From: Streptomyces gardneri
GTDB lineage: Bacteria; Actinomycetota; Actinomycetes; Streptomycetales; Streptomycetaceae
Assembly (NCBI RefSeq): GCF_006539185.1
Contig: NZ_BJMN01000007.1
Location: forward strand, 1 to 64,000
DNA: 64,000 bases
Reading direction: 5' to 3'
The notes under the pieces were generated by a model that did no database searches, was not told the DNA's origin, and saw only the letters and a list, made by a program, of their open reading frames with translations. This document shows positions 1 through 9,101 of this stretch, one piece after another (position 1 is the stretch's first letter; the number at the start of each line of letters is the position of its first letter). Made by a program: the position numbers and the translations under genes.

Positions 1-180
1 TGCCGTGCCGGGTCCGGCTGCACCGGTCCCTGCCGTGCTGCGTCCGGCTGCACCGGTCCCTGCCGTGCTGCGTCCGGCTGCACCGGCCCTTGCCACACCG
101 CGTCCCGCTGCACCGGCCCCTGCCGTGCCGCGTCCGGCCGCTCCGGACCCTCGTGTGCCGTTCCCGGCCTGACCGTTCCC
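1..180. repeat. Six 30-bp tandem repeats
   Basis: Six consecutive 30-bp units share the pattern TGCCGTGC-GCGTCCGGCTGCACCGGTCCC, with divergence growing towards the right. The array starts at the window edge, so it may extend further left. Because 30 is a multiple of three it could be the repetitive end of a gene lying outside the window, but no gene can be assigned from what is visible. The stretch from 181 to 335 holds only the upstream region of the following permease gene. Confidence 0.85.
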
Positions 181-335
181 CTGTCGTCGGACATGGCGCC
201 GACTCTGCCACCGGGGGAGCCGGCCCGCCCAGGGATCCGTTCGATTCCCCGTCCCGACCACCGGGCTGACGTGCTCTCATCCGGCTCTCACGCGGGCCTT
301 ATCCCACCATCACGCGCCGCTCCTACCTTCGCGCC

Positions 336-1850
336 ATGTTCTTCACCTACCTCCGGCGCGAGCTGCGCCGCCGCAGAAAGGCGGCGCTCGTCGTCGCCTC
401 CGGGCTCGCGCTCGGGATCGCGCTGGTCATCGTCGTCAACTCCGTCTCCTCCGGCATGAAGGTCGCCCAGGGCAAGGTGCTCGAGTCCTTGTACGGGCTC
501 GGTACGGACCTGACGGTGACCAAGGCCCAGGAGCAGCTCCAGGAGGGCGCGCGGCCGCAGCGGCCCCGGTTCGAGTTCGAGGGCCAGGGGGAGGGCGAGG
601 AGAAGCAGAGCAGCGACCGCCTGATGGTCCAGGGCTTCCAGACCCTCGCGGACTCCACCGTCGCCACGGTCGCGAAGCAGCAGGGCGTCGACCGGGCGGT
701 GGGCGGGCTGAGCCTCGTCAACCTCAAGATCGACGGCGAGTTCACGCGCGGCCGGATCCAGCGCGGCGAGCAGCAGCCCGGGCAGCAGGCCCAGCCCGCC
801 CAGCCCGTTCAGCCGGGCGATGCCACAGGAGGAGGCTCGGGCGGTCCCGGCGACACGGTCACCGGCGGCGGCGCGGCCTTCGACGTCGACTCCTTCACGC
901 TCTACGGCACCGATGTCACGGCCCCCGATCTCGGCCCCCTCACCACCTCCACCGTCTCCAAGGGCCGTACCTTCAAGATCACTGAGACCGACGCGAAGGT
1001 CGTCGTCCTCGACAGCGCCTACGCGCAGCAGGAGGGTCTCGCGGTCGGCGGGAAGCTGACGGTCAAGGGTGTGTCGTTCGAGATCATCGGGATCGCGACC
1101 GCCGACAGTGGCCAGTCCGCCGCCCAGGTCTACCTGCCCCTGAAGCAGGCGCAGACGCTCTCCGCCTCCACCGGCAAGATCACCACGATCTATGTGAAGG
1201 CCAACGACTCGACGAGGATCGAGGCGGTCAAGACCGCCATCCAGAAGAACGTCTCCGGTACCACCGTCACCACCTCGGCCGATCTCGCCCAGACGGTCTC
1301 CGGCTCCCTGGACACCGCCGCGAACCTCGCCTCCAGCATGGGCAGGTGGCTCTCGTACGCGGTGCTCCTCGCCGCCGTCCTCGTCGCCGGCCTGCTCACC
1401 TCCTCGGCGGTCGGCCGCCGCGTCCGCGAGTTCGGCACGCTCAAGGCGCTCGGCTGGACGAGTGGCCGGGTCACCCGCCAGGTCGTCGGCGAGGCCCTCG
1501 TCAACGGCGTCGTCGGCGGAGCCCTCGGTATCGCGATCGGCCTCGCCGGGGCGTACGCGGTCACCGCCGTCAGCCCGAACCTCACCGCCGAACTCGGCTC
1601 GAGCGTGGGCGGCTTCGGCGGTCGGGGCGGCGGCGGGGCGGTCTTCGGCGGCGCCGCGGGCGGCGGCCCCGGCGGAGCCCGTACGGCCGTCGGCAAGACC
1701 GTCGACATCGCCCTCACCGCCCCGGTCGGCGTCACCACGGTCGGTCTCGCCGTGCTCCTCGCGCTCGGCGGCGGTCTCGTCGCGGGCGGCTTCGGCGCGT
1801 GGCGCGCCTCGCGCCTGCGCCCCGCCGACGCGCTGCGCCGCGTCGAGTAG
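336..1850 (+). CDS. FtsX/MacB-type ABC transporter permease
   Basis: This is a membrane subunit of a LolCDE/MacB-like ABC transporter, which couples ATP hydrolysis in the cytoplasm to work on the outer face of the membrane rather than forming a classical import channel. The 504-residue protein has an N-terminal membrane helix (about residues 17-37), a long extracytoplasmic domain with a Q/P/G-rich insert, and a C-terminal FtsX block of three helices starting near residue 335 with the conserved REFGTLKALGW loop. A TACCTT box ends 6 nt before the ATG and there is no ribosome site, so the transcript is probably leaderless. The ATPase gene follows 97 bp downstream. The Gly/Ala-rich loop around residues 420-450 is low complexity. 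The substrate is unknown. Confidence 0.9.
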   Translation: MFFTYLRRELRRRRKAALVVASGLALGIALVIVVNSVSSGMKVAQGKVLESLYGLGTDLTVTKAQEQLQEGARPQRPRFEFEGQGEGEEKQSSDRLMVQGFQTLADSTVATVAKQQGVDRAVGGLSLVNLKIDGEFTRGRIQRGEQQPGQQAQPAQPVQPGDATGGGSGGPGDTVTGGGAAFDVDSFTLYGTDVTAPDLGPLTTSTVSKGRTFKITETDAKVVVLDSAYAQQEGLAVGGKLTVKGVSFEIIGIATADSGQSAAQVYLPLKQAQTLSASTGKITTIYVKANDSTRIEAVKTAIQKNVSGTTVTTSADLAQTVSGSLDTAANLASSMGRWLSYAVLLAAVLVAGLLTSSAVGRRVREFGTLKALGWTSGRVTRQVVGEALVNGVVGGALGIAIGLAGAYAVTAVSPNLTAELGSSVGGFGGRGGGGAVFGGAAGGGPGGARTAVGKTVDIALTAPVGVTTVGLAVLLALGGGLVAGGFGAWRASRLRPADALRRVE

Positions 1851-1947
1851 CCGAGCAGCCGGGCACGCGCGTGGTCGCGGGGCCGGGCAGCCAGGTACTC
1901 GCGTGGCCGAGCGCCCGCACCGCACCACCTCACACAGGAGTCGCACC

Positions 1948-2634
<687 letters not shown>

Positions 2635-2672
2635 GAGGTCGAGTGGTCGGGTGGCTGAGACGGGGATCACTC

Positions 2673-2713
2673 CACCGTAACGGTGTTCGGCATTGTCGAA
2701 CGCCGTTACGGTG
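2673..2713. promoter_or_regulatory. Paired 13-bp palindromes, likely operator or terminator
   Basis: CACCGTAACGGTG is a perfect odd-centred palindrome and recurs 24 bp later as CGCCGTTACGGTG. The two halves also form a larger inverted repeat (17-bp arms with one mismatch, 7-bp loop GCATTGT). The site lies between the ABC operon and the hydrolase gene. A repressor of the TetR type acting as two dimers would fit; a terminator hairpin is the alternative, although no T-tract follows. Confidence 0.55.
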
Positions 2714-2750
2714 TCCGGGCGTCAGGAGCCAGGATTCCGGCGCCAGCGGT

Positions 2751-2813
2751 CCGCAGTCCGCAGTCCGCAGTCCGCAGTCCGTAGTCCGCAGTGCGCAGTG
2801 CGCAGTCACGAGT
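2751..2813. repeat. Nine 7-bp tandem repeats in a 5' leader
   Basis: The heptamer CCGCAGT is repeated about nine times with a few substitutions, and the array stops immediately before the ribosome site (AGGAGA) of the hydrolase gene. Such an array would be prone to slippage and would change the leader length in 7-nt steps. Confidence 0.85.
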
Positions 2814-2826
2814 CAGGAGAGCCGCG

Positions 2827-3699
2827 ATGTTCACCTTCACCTCCCGGGACGGGATCGCCATCCACGTCCACACGTGGCTCCCCGAGGGGGACGCGCGGGG
2901 CGTCGTGCAGATCGCGCACGGCATGGGCGAGCACGCCGCCCGCTACGCCCCGCTCGCCGAGCACCTCACCGGCCTCGGCTTCGTCGTCTACGCGGGCGAC
3001 CACCGCGGCCACGGACTCTCGATGCACGCGGGCGCGGGCCACTTCGGCGAGAACGGCTGGAACCTCCTCGTCGAGGACATCGCCGCCCTCACCCGGATCG
3101 CCCGCGACCGGCACCCCGGGGTGCCGGTGATCCTGCTCGGGCACAGCATGGGCTCCTTCGCCGCCCAGCAGTACCTCCTCGACCACGCCGCCCTCGTCGA
3201 CGGAGTCGCCCTCTCCGGCACCACGGCCGTGGACGGGCTCCTCACCGGGCTCGCCGAGGCCGCCCGGCAGGCCGCGGAGGCGGGCGTCGAAGGAGGCGGG
3301 GTCTTCGACGCCTTCAACGCGGGCTTCGCGCCCAACCGTACGGAGGCGGACTGGCTCAGCCGCGACGAGAAGCAGGTCGACGCGTACCTCGCCGACCCGC
3401 TCTGCGGCTTCGCCGCCGACGACCGGGGGATGGCCGACATGGGCGCCGCCGCGGGCCGGCTCGCCGCACCCGAGGGCATCCCGGCGGGCCTGCCGGTCTA
3501 CGTCCTCGTCGGCGACCACGACCCGCTCAACGCCCGCCTCGCCCTCTCCGACCTGCTGGTCGCCCGCTACCGCGAGGCCGGGCTCACCGACCTCACGTAC
3601 CGCAGCTACGAGGGCGCCCGCCACGAGGTCCTCAACGAGACCAACCGGGACGAGGTCGTCGCCGACCTCACCGCCTGGATCGAACGCGTGGCGGGCTGA
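2827..3699 (+). CDS. Alpha/beta hydrolase, monoacylglycerol lipase-like
   Basis: This is a predicted serine hydrolase of the lysophospholipase/monoglyceride lipase (Hydrolase_4) group, releasing fatty acids from lipid monoesters in the cytoplasm. The 290-residue protein shows the oxyanion-hole region HGMGEHAARY, YAGDHRGHGLS, the nucleophile elbow GHSMGS, an acid residue in VLVGDHDPLN and the catalytic His in YEGARHEVLNE. There is no signal peptide. The ATG at 2827 has AGGAGA 7 nt upstream. The gene stands alone behind the 7-bp repeat leader and the paired palindromes, which probably regulate it. Its natural substrate is not deducible. Confidence 0.88.
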   Translation: MFTFTSRDGIAIHVHTWLPEGDARGVVQIAHGMGEHAARYAPLAEHLTGLGFVVYAGDHRGHGLSMHAGAGHFGENGWNLLVEDIAALTRIARDRHPGVPVILLGHSMGSFAAQQYLLDHAALVDGVALSGTTAVDGLLTGLAEAARQAAEAGVEGGGVFDAFNAGFAPNRTEADWLSRDEKQVDAYLADPLCGFAADDRGMADMGAAAGRLAAPEGIPAGLPVYVLVGDHDPLNARLALSDLLVARYREAGLTDLTYRSYEGARHEVLNETNRDEVVADLTAWIERVAG

Positions 3700-3730
3700 C
3701 CCCTCTTCCCCTACTTCGCCTCACGGCTCC

Positions 3731-4777
3731 CTAGATGCGCACGCCGTGGCCGCGCAGATAGGCCAGCGGGTTGACGTCCGAGCCGAAGTACGGCGTGGTC
3801 CGCACCTCGAAGTGGAGGTGCGGACCCGTCACCCGCCCCGTCCTCCCGGACCGCGCGATCCGCTGACCCGCCGACACGCTCTGCCCGGGGGACACGTCGA
3901 TCCGCGAGAGATGGGCGTACTGGCTGTAACGGCCGTCGGGATGGCGGATCACCACCTCGTAGCCGTACGAGCGGCTGTACTGGGCCGTCACGACGCGCCC
4001 CGGGCCGACCGAGCGGACCGTCGTACCGATCGGCACCGCGAAGTCCTGCCCCGTGTGGTAGCCCCGCGACCACGCACCCGGCTGGCCGTAGTACCCCGTG
4101 AAGACGTACGAGGAGACCGGCGCCGTCCAGCCCCGCGAGGACGGAGCGGTCGGGGCCGTGGGGCCGGTCGGCTTCGAGGTGTTCCCCGAGGTGCCCGTCC
4201 GCTGCTCGTACTTCGACTGGTGACTCGTCCAGTACCAGTGGCCGCGGTACTTGTACCAGTAGACGCGGTCCTGGGCGTCCCAGCCCTGCCGCCCCCGGAA
4301 GACGGGCTCGCCGGTACGGCCTCCGCCGGCCGCGGTCCGCTGCCCGCCGCTTCCGGAAGCGCTGCCGCGGTCGCCGCCGCCGGCCGTGCGCTGGACGTAC
4401 GTGGAGTGGTGGCTGGTCCAGCGCCATTCGCCTGCCGCGTTCCGGAACCAGTACTTCGAGCCGTCCCAGCCGGCGTGCGCCGGGGCGGGTTCGGCGAGTG
4501 CCGCTCCGCTGCCGGCGCCCACCAGGGCGACCGCGCCGACGGTCGCGACGACGGCGCGGCGCACCCCGTGCAGGGTCGCGGCGCCGGAGCGCACGCCGTC
4601 CGTGCCCAGGCTCCGGGCGGCTGCGCCGCAGCCCGCGCAGGAGCAGTCCAGAGGTATCTCGTCGGTGAAACCGGGTGCGGCCAGTTCGAGTTCGAGTGCA
4701 GTGAGGTCGGGTGCGGTCGGTTCGGGTGCAGTGAGTTCGGGTGCGGTGAATCCGGGGGTGTTCACGATCCTCGTCAC
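3731..4777 (-). CDS. Membrane-anchored M23 peptidase (LytM-like)
   Basis: This is a putative zinc endopeptidase that cuts peptidoglycan cross-links outside the membrane. The 348-residue protein has a Pro/Glu/Ala-rich N-terminus with a Cys cluster (DCSCAGCG), a membrane segment around residues 75-95, and two Trp/Tyr-rich repeats ('KYWFRN..WRWTSHHS' and 'VYWYKY..WYWTSHQS'). The C-terminal LytM domain carries the zinc ligands in HTGQDF and GPHLHFEV. The GTG start at 4777 overlaps the TGA of the upstream SPFH gene (GTGA), so the two are translationally coupled. The paired aromatic repeats look like a wall-binding module but are not a family I can name. Confidence 0.85.
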   Translation of the reverse strand: MTRIVNTPGFTAPELTAPEPTAPDLTALELELAAPGFTDEIPLDCSCAGCGAAARSLGTDGVRSGAATLHGVRRAVVATVGAVALVGAGSGAALAEPAPAHAGWDGSKYWFRNAAGEWRWTSHHSTYVQRTAGGGDRGSASGSGGQRTAAGGGRTGEPVFRGRQGWDAQDRVYWYKYRGHWYWTSHQSKYEQRTGTSGNTSKPTGPTAPTAPSSRGWTAPVSSYVFTGYYGQPGAWSRGYHTGQDFAVPIGTTVRSVGPGRVVTAQYSRSYGYEVVIRHPDGRYSQYAHLSRIDVSPGQSVSAGQRIARSGRTGRVTGPHLHFEVRTTPYFGSDVNPLAYLRGHGVRI

Positions 4778-5985
4778 TCCTGATTCTGTGGGGCCGGCCC
4801 GCCACGCCGGGTGTAGAAGGCCACGGTCAAGTCCTTGACCAGGGCCTGGCGTTCGAAGTCGTCGAGTTCGACGAGTCCGCGTGTGGTCAGCCGGGTCACC
4901 GTGTCGTCCACGGCGTCGATCACGCCGGTCAGGACGGTGTCCCGGTGCTTGGCGTCGAGCGCCGCGATCTGCCGCCGCTGCATCGCGGCGGCCACCTCGG
5001 GGGCGTACTCGATACGCGTCGGCTGGGCGGAGAAGACCGCGATGCCGACCGGCCGGCACTCGGCCGCGAGCATGCAGGTGAGGGCGTCGCCGACCGCCTC
5101 GGCGTTCCGCAGGGTCGGCGCGCCACCCCGGAAGGCGTCGGCGGGCAGCTGGGAGAGGACCCGCGCGGCGGCCGCCTCCACCTGCTCCCGCAGATAGCCG
5201 AGATGGTCGTCGACGGCGAAGAGCGCCCGGGCGGTGTCCCGTACCGACCAGACCACCAGGACCACGACGCGCAGCGCCGAACCCTCGGCGTCGACGACGG
5301 AGATCGGTTCGCTGCGCCAGTGGCGCAGCCTGACGTCGATCCGGCGGCGCAGCACGAACGGGCTGATCCAGGCCAGGCCGGTGCGCCGCACGGTGCCGCG
5401 GTAGCGGCCGAAGAGCGACAGCACCCAGGCGGAGCCCGTGCGTCCGCGGGTCAGGCCGCCGAAGGCGACGACGGTGACGACGGCGCAGCCGGCGAGCGCG
5501 GCCCACTGCCAGGGCGGCAGTTGCGCGCCGCTCAGGGGGCGGGCCCGCCACAGCGTCGCCGCCGCCCCGGCGAGTGCGGTCAGGCCGGTGAGCACGGCGA
5601 GCCAGCCGGGGGCGGCGGGCCCGCGGCGCTCGACGAGGTCGGGGTCGGGGTCGGAGGGCGGCGGACGCCGGGAGACGGCGACCGCAGGGACGGTCTGTGG
5701 TGACTGCGGGGACTGTGGTGACTGAGGGGGCTGCGGGGAGTGTGCGGCCCGTGAGGCCCGTACGGACGCCGGCCGGCCGTGGGCCTGCTCGGCGGACTCG
5801 GCCGCTCGTACCGCTCCGGTCAGTCCGCTTGATTCGGTCAGTTCCGCCGCCTCCGGCCGGTCGTCGGGCCTGAGCAGGGTGCCGGTCGGTAGCGCGGGAT
5901 CCGACCGGAAGAGGTCGTCCATCGGTATGCCGTCGGGGTGGCGACGCACTCGGACGGGCAGGGGCCGCTTCTGTGGCTCGGTCAT
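4774..5985 (-). CDS. SPFH/band 7 domain membrane protein
   Basis: Proteins of this class build membrane-microdomain scaffolds. The 403-residue protein has a disordered N-terminal third with PQSPQSPQSPQ repeats, two membrane segments (about residues 125-180), and then an SPFH core ('RTGLAWISPFVLRRRIDVRLRHW', 'VDAEGSALRVVVLVVWSVRDTARALFAV'). The ATG at 5985 follows a GGAAGGG ribosome site. The gene ends in a 4-base GTGA overlap with the M23 peptidase gene, which suggests the scaffold positions or controls that wall hydrolase; this is inference from gene order. Confidence 0.82.
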   Translation of the reverse strand: MTEPQKRPLPVRVRRHPDGIPMDDLFRSDPALPTGTLLRPDDRPEAAELTESSGLTGAVRAAESAEQAHGRPASVRASRAAHSPQPPQSPQSPQSPQTVPAVAVSRRPPPSDPDPDLVERRGPAAPGWLAVLTGLTALAGAAATLWRARPLSGAQLPPWQWAALAGCAVVTVVAFGGLTRGRTGSAWVLSLFGRYRGTVRRTGLAWISPFVLRRRIDVRLRHWRSEPISVVDAEGSALRVVVLVVWSVRDTARALFAVDDHLGYLREQVEAAAARVLSQLPADAFRGGAPTLRNAEAVGDALTCMLAAECRPVGIAVFSAQPTRIEYAPEVAAAMQRRQIAALDAKHRDTVLTGVIDAVDDTVTRLTTRGLVELDDFERQALVKDLTVAFYTRRGGPAPQNQE

Positions 5986-6162
5986 GAGGCCCTTCCGGCC
6001 GTCGTCCGGAGATGACGGCACGTCGGATGATCTTCAAAGACCATCGTCACAGGGGTGAATGTCCGGAATGCCGCGACGAAAGTCCCGAATGTCCGGGACT
6101 TTGGTCCCTTGGCCAAGGCTTCACGGCGGGCTGATGTCAGTGGCGGCCCCTACCGTTTCCGT

Positions 6163-6639
6163 ATGACGACGACGAGCGGTGGGGGAACGTTCGAGGCGGC
6201 GACGGGGGACGGCCCGCCGCTGCCCGCGGCCGAGGCCGAGCAGCGTTCGCGAGAGGTCCGGACGGCCCGGGACGGCCTGCTCCAGATCAGACGGCTGACG
6301 AACGGTCAGGGTGGCGACCCGAAGGCCGTCCCCGCCGAGTGGGAGCGCGGCAGACCGGTCCGCGCGGTGGCCCTGGCCCTGGAGTCCGGCGGGCTCACCC
6401 CCTCCTCCGTCGACGCCTCGGGCACGCGGGTCGACACCGGCTACCGGGTCCGGACGGGGGACAGGCCGGCGACGGCCGTGGTGGAGTGGCTGGGCCCGCC
6501 GGGCTCGGGGGCCGCCCAGGAGGAGGCGGAGGCACTCGCCGCGTGCATGGCCGCCCTCACCCGCCTGGGCTGGGACGCGCTCCTCTACCGGGGCCCGCGG
6601 GGCCGCCGCTTCCTGGAGGTGGAGCCCATGAATCCGTGA
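6163..6639 (+). CDS. Conserved hypothetical protein
   Basis: The 158-residue soluble protein has no motif I recognise. It contains RDGLLQIRRLTNGQ near the N-terminus and a C-terminal region (ALTRLGWDALLYRGPRGRRFLEV) that reads like a compact alpha/beta fold. The ATG at 6163 is preceded by TACCGT ending 6 nt upstream and by no ribosome site, so I read it as leaderless; the open frame continues upstream without a better start. Codon usage is typical of the neighbourhood. Confidence 0.7.
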   Translation: MTTTSGGGTFEAATGDGPPLPAAEAEQRSREVRTARDGLLQIRRLTNGQGGDPKAVPAEWERGRPVRAVALALESGGLTPSSVDASGTRVDTGYRVRTGDRPATAVVEWLGPPGSGAAQEEAEALAACMAALTRLGWDALLYRGPRGRRFLEVEPMNP

Positions 6640-6690
6640 CTGCGTGAAAATCCTGAGGGCAGCCGGTGACGGCGTGCCAGAATCCGGCGC

Positions 6691-7719
6691 ATGGCGATCC
6701 GTTATCCCCAGCCCCTGCGCCCCGGCGACCGCATAGGTGTCACCTCTCCCTCCAGTGGGGTGTCGAAAGACCTGCGGGCGCGCCTCGACGTGGCGATCCG
6801 TGACGTGGAGGCACGGGGGTACGAGGTGGTGGTGGGCGACTGCATGGATGGCGACGGTCACCTCAGTGCGCCCGTCGCCGATCGCGCGGGCGAGCTGATG
6901 TCGATGCTGACCGACCCCGCCATCAGGGCCGTCGTGCCGCCGTGGGGCGGCGAGACCGCGATCGACCTGCTGCCGCACCTCGACTGGGACCGGCTGCGGG
7001 ACGCGGAGCCGACCTGGCTCGTCGGGTTCTCCGACATGGCGACCGTCATGACCCCGCTGACGCTCCTCACCGGGACGGCGACCCTGCACGGCAACAACCT
7101 CATGGACACGCCCTACCGTGCGCCGGACGGGCTCCTGTCCTGGCTCGACATCGTCACCGCCCCCCGAGGGCACCGGTTCACGCAGGTCCCGCCGAACCGC
7201 CACCGAACCGACGGATGGGACGACTACGCGGTCCACCCCGAGGTGCGCGAGTTCACGCTCGACACCCCAGGGCGGTGGACCCGGCTGGACGGCGACGGGG
7301 ACGTGGACGTCGAGGGGCGCCTCATCGGGGGCTGCATCGAGATGCTGTGCAACCTCGCGGGAACGCCCTACCTGGACGCCTCGGGTTTCGCCCGGGCCGA
7401 GGCCCCCGAGGGGCTCCTCGTCTACGTCGAGGCGGGCGGCGACGACTCCTTCGCCATCTGCAGGTACCTGCACGGGATGCGGCTGGCGGGCTTCTTCGAC
7501 CAGGCGAACGCCGTCCTCGTCGGCCGGACCTCGGCACCCGGCCACGAGTCGCTCGGCCAGCACGAGGCCGTGCTCGACGCCCTCGCGCCGCTGAACGTGC
7601 CGATCATCGGCGACGTCGAGTGCGGGCACGTGGCGCCCTACCTGCCGATCGTCAACGGAGCGCGCGGCCGCGTCGTCCACACGGCGACGCACAGCGAACT
7701 GACCCAGACTCTGGACTGA
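6691..7719 (+). CDS. S66 family peptidase (LD-carboxypeptidase/MccF-like)
   Basis: Family S66 serine peptidases either trim the terminal D-Ala of tetrapeptide stems (LdcA) or hydrolyse acyl-adenylate toxins such as microcin C7 (MccF). The 342-residue protein starts with PLRPGDRIGVTSPSSG, has the nucleophile motif GFSD (Ser114), RLIGGCIEML, the catalytic Glu in VYVEAGGDD and the His in CGHVAPYLP. Length matches the family. No signal peptide is seen, so it acts in the cytosol. AGAAT ends 7 nt before the ATG and there is no ribosome site, consistent with leaderless expression. The isolated position does not decide between recycling and immunity. Confidence 0.88.
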   Translation: MAIRYPQPLRPGDRIGVTSPSSGVSKDLRARLDVAIRDVEARGYEVVVGDCMDGDGHLSAPVADRAGELMSMLTDPAIRAVVPPWGGETAIDLLPHLDWDRLRDAEPTWLVGFSDMATVMTPLTLLTGTATLHGNNLMDTPYRAPDGLLSWLDIVTAPRGHRFTQVPPNRHRTDGWDDYAVHPEVREFTLDTPGRWTRLDGDGDVDVEGRLIGGCIEMLCNLAGTPYLDASGFARAEAPEGLLVYVEAGGDDSFAICRYLHGMRLAGFFDQANAVLVGRTSAPGHESLGQHEAVLDALAPLNVPIIGDVECGHVAPYLPIVNGARGRVVHTATHSELTQTLD

Positions 7720-7749
7720 CGCCGGACCGACGGGCTCGGCCCGACGCAG

Positions 7750-7782
7750 AGAGGACGCGACCCGATGGGGGCCGCGTCCTCT
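7750..7782. terminator. Hairpin between convergent genes
   Basis: AGAGGACGCG and its exact complement CGCGTCCTCT form a 10-bp stem around a 13-nt loop between the S66 peptidase gene and the convergent DUF350 gene, so it may serve both. Just beyond it, 7790-7860, the motif GGCGATCGTCAGGCG is repeated imperfectly. Confidence 0.75.
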
Positions 7783-7844
7783 CGTACGGACGACGATCGA
7801 CAGGCGATCGTGCGGGGCGATCGTCAGGCGATGGAAGGCGTTCG

Positions 7845-8267
7845 TCAGGCGATCGAGGCGGAGACGATCGCCGAGACCGCGAGGTTGCAGGAGGCCGTCA
7901 CCCACACCGCCGGGTGCGGCTCGGGGTCGACGAGCGTCGCGCCGAGCTTGCCCGGCGTCACCAGGTCCAGGACGAGGAAGGCGACCGCCATCATCACGAG
8001 GCCGAGCAGGCCGAACGCGGCAGTGGAGACGAGGCCCTTGCCGAAGTTGTCGTACGTGGTCCAGATCGAGGTGAAGACGATGCCGCCTATGCCGAGGAGC
8101 GCCGAGCTCAGCAGGATCGCGGCGTTGCGGTTGCGCTCTTCCCAGATCTGCCGGCCGAGCTTCCCCGGCGTCAGCAGATCCACGAGCACGATGCCGAGGA
8201 TCAGCAGGACCACGCCGAGGGCGCCGTAGGCACCTGCGCGGCCCAGGCCGTTGACGATGTCGCTCAT
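7845..8267 (-). CDS. DUF350 membrane protein
   Basis: The 140-residue protein has four membrane helices arranged as an internal duplication: each half ends with a nearly identical signature, LVDLLTPGKLGRQIW and LVLDLVTPGKLGATLV. That duplication is the hallmark of DUF350, whose molecular role is unknown. The ATG at 8267 has a GGAG element about 10 nt upstream; the longer open frame lacks one. It is convergent with the S66 peptidase gene. Confidence 0.85.
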   Translation of the reverse strand: MSDIVNGLGRAGAYGALGVVLLILGIVLVDLLTPGKLGRQIWEERNRNAAILLSSALLGIGGIVFTSIWTTYDNFGKGLVSTAAFGLLGLVMMAVAFLVLDLVTPGKLGATLVDPEPHPAVWVTASCNLAVSAIVSASIA

Positions 8268-8348
8268 GGGATGCCGGCTCCGAAGGGTTGCGATCGCGGG
8301 GGATCGGTGGTCAAGGACCGGCAAAATGTAGCGCACAGGTCAAGCGCC

Positions 8349-8383
8349 CCCGCCGCCCGCCCGGGAATCGGGCGGACGGCGGG
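8349..8383 (-). terminator. Terminator of the hdeD-like gene
   Basis: Fifteen-bp arms (CCCGCCGCCCGCCCG and its complement with one mismatch) enclose a 5-nt loop (GGAAT). The hairpin lies about 50 bp past the stop codon of the minus-strand HdeD-family gene. Confidence 0.8.
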
Positions 8384-8434
8384 AGCGCGGTGGGGGTGTG
8401 GAGAGGCGGCGGGCAGCGGCGACGGGCCGCTCCG

Positions 8435-9037
8435 TCAGGCCCCCGGAGGCAGGTTCCCGGCGCGCGAGCGGATCATGAAGGCGGTGGCCGCCTCGACCAG
8501 GCCGACCATGATCAGCCAGATCCCGGCGAGGACGGTGAGCACCTCCGCCGACTCCAGCGGCGACACGATGAGCACCACACCGGCCACCGCGCTCACGATG
8601 CCGAGGAAGATCTGCCAGCCTCGGGCCGGCATCGTGGGGTCGGAGGCCGCGGCCACCGTCTGCGTGATGCCCCGGAAGAGCCAGCCGATGCCGATCCAGA
8701 GCGCGAGCAGCAGGGTCGACTGCATCGCGCCCCGGAAGCAGAACAGGCCGAGCAGGATCGAGAGCGCGCCGCTGATGAACGCCATGACCCGCAGCGCGGT
8801 CGTCGCATGCGTACCGAAGGCCGTGACCAGCTGCATCACGCCGCTGAAGAGCAGATAGAGGCCGAAGAGCACCCCTGCCACGCGCAGGGAGGCATCGGGC
8901 CAGACGAGCACCATGATGCCCAGGACCACCGAGACGAGCCCGGCCACGAGCAGTGCCTGCCAGGCCGCGCCCGCCAGGACGCCGAGTGGACCGGGCGGTA
9001 CGTCGTTCCGGGTGGGTCCGTCATGAGTCTGTGTCAT
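8435..9037 (-). CDS. HdeD family (DUF308) membrane protein
   Basis: The 200-residue protein has six membrane helices in three hairpins with the repeated DUF308 pattern (LVSVVLGIMVLVWPDAS, ISGALSILLGLFCF, GIVSAVAGVVLIVSPLES). Family members such as E. coli HdeD are linked to acid resistance, but their mechanism is unclear. The ATG at 9037 follows GGGAGCG. It lies 64 bp downstream of the M20 peptidase gene on the same strand and may share its transcript; the terminator at 8349-8383 closes the unit. Confidence 0.88.
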   Translation of the reverse strand: MTQTHDGPTRNDVPPGPLGVLAGAAWQALLVAGLVSVVLGIMVLVWPDASLRVAGVLFGLYLLFSGVMQLVTAFGTHATTALRVMAFISGALSILLGLFCFRGAMQSTLLLALWIGIGWLFRGITQTVAAASDPTMPARGWQIFLGIVSAVAGVVLIVSPLESAEVLTVLAGIWLIMVGLVEAATAFMIRSRAGNLPPGA

Positions 9038-9101
9038 GGAACCATCGCTCCCTTTCCGTTCGGGGTCGCCGGGGCCGCCGCAGTCGACGGGGTCGCCGGG
9101 G

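Noticed and set aside
1..180. CRISPR array
   Set aside because: The 30-bp units follow each other without spacers and no cas genes are present.
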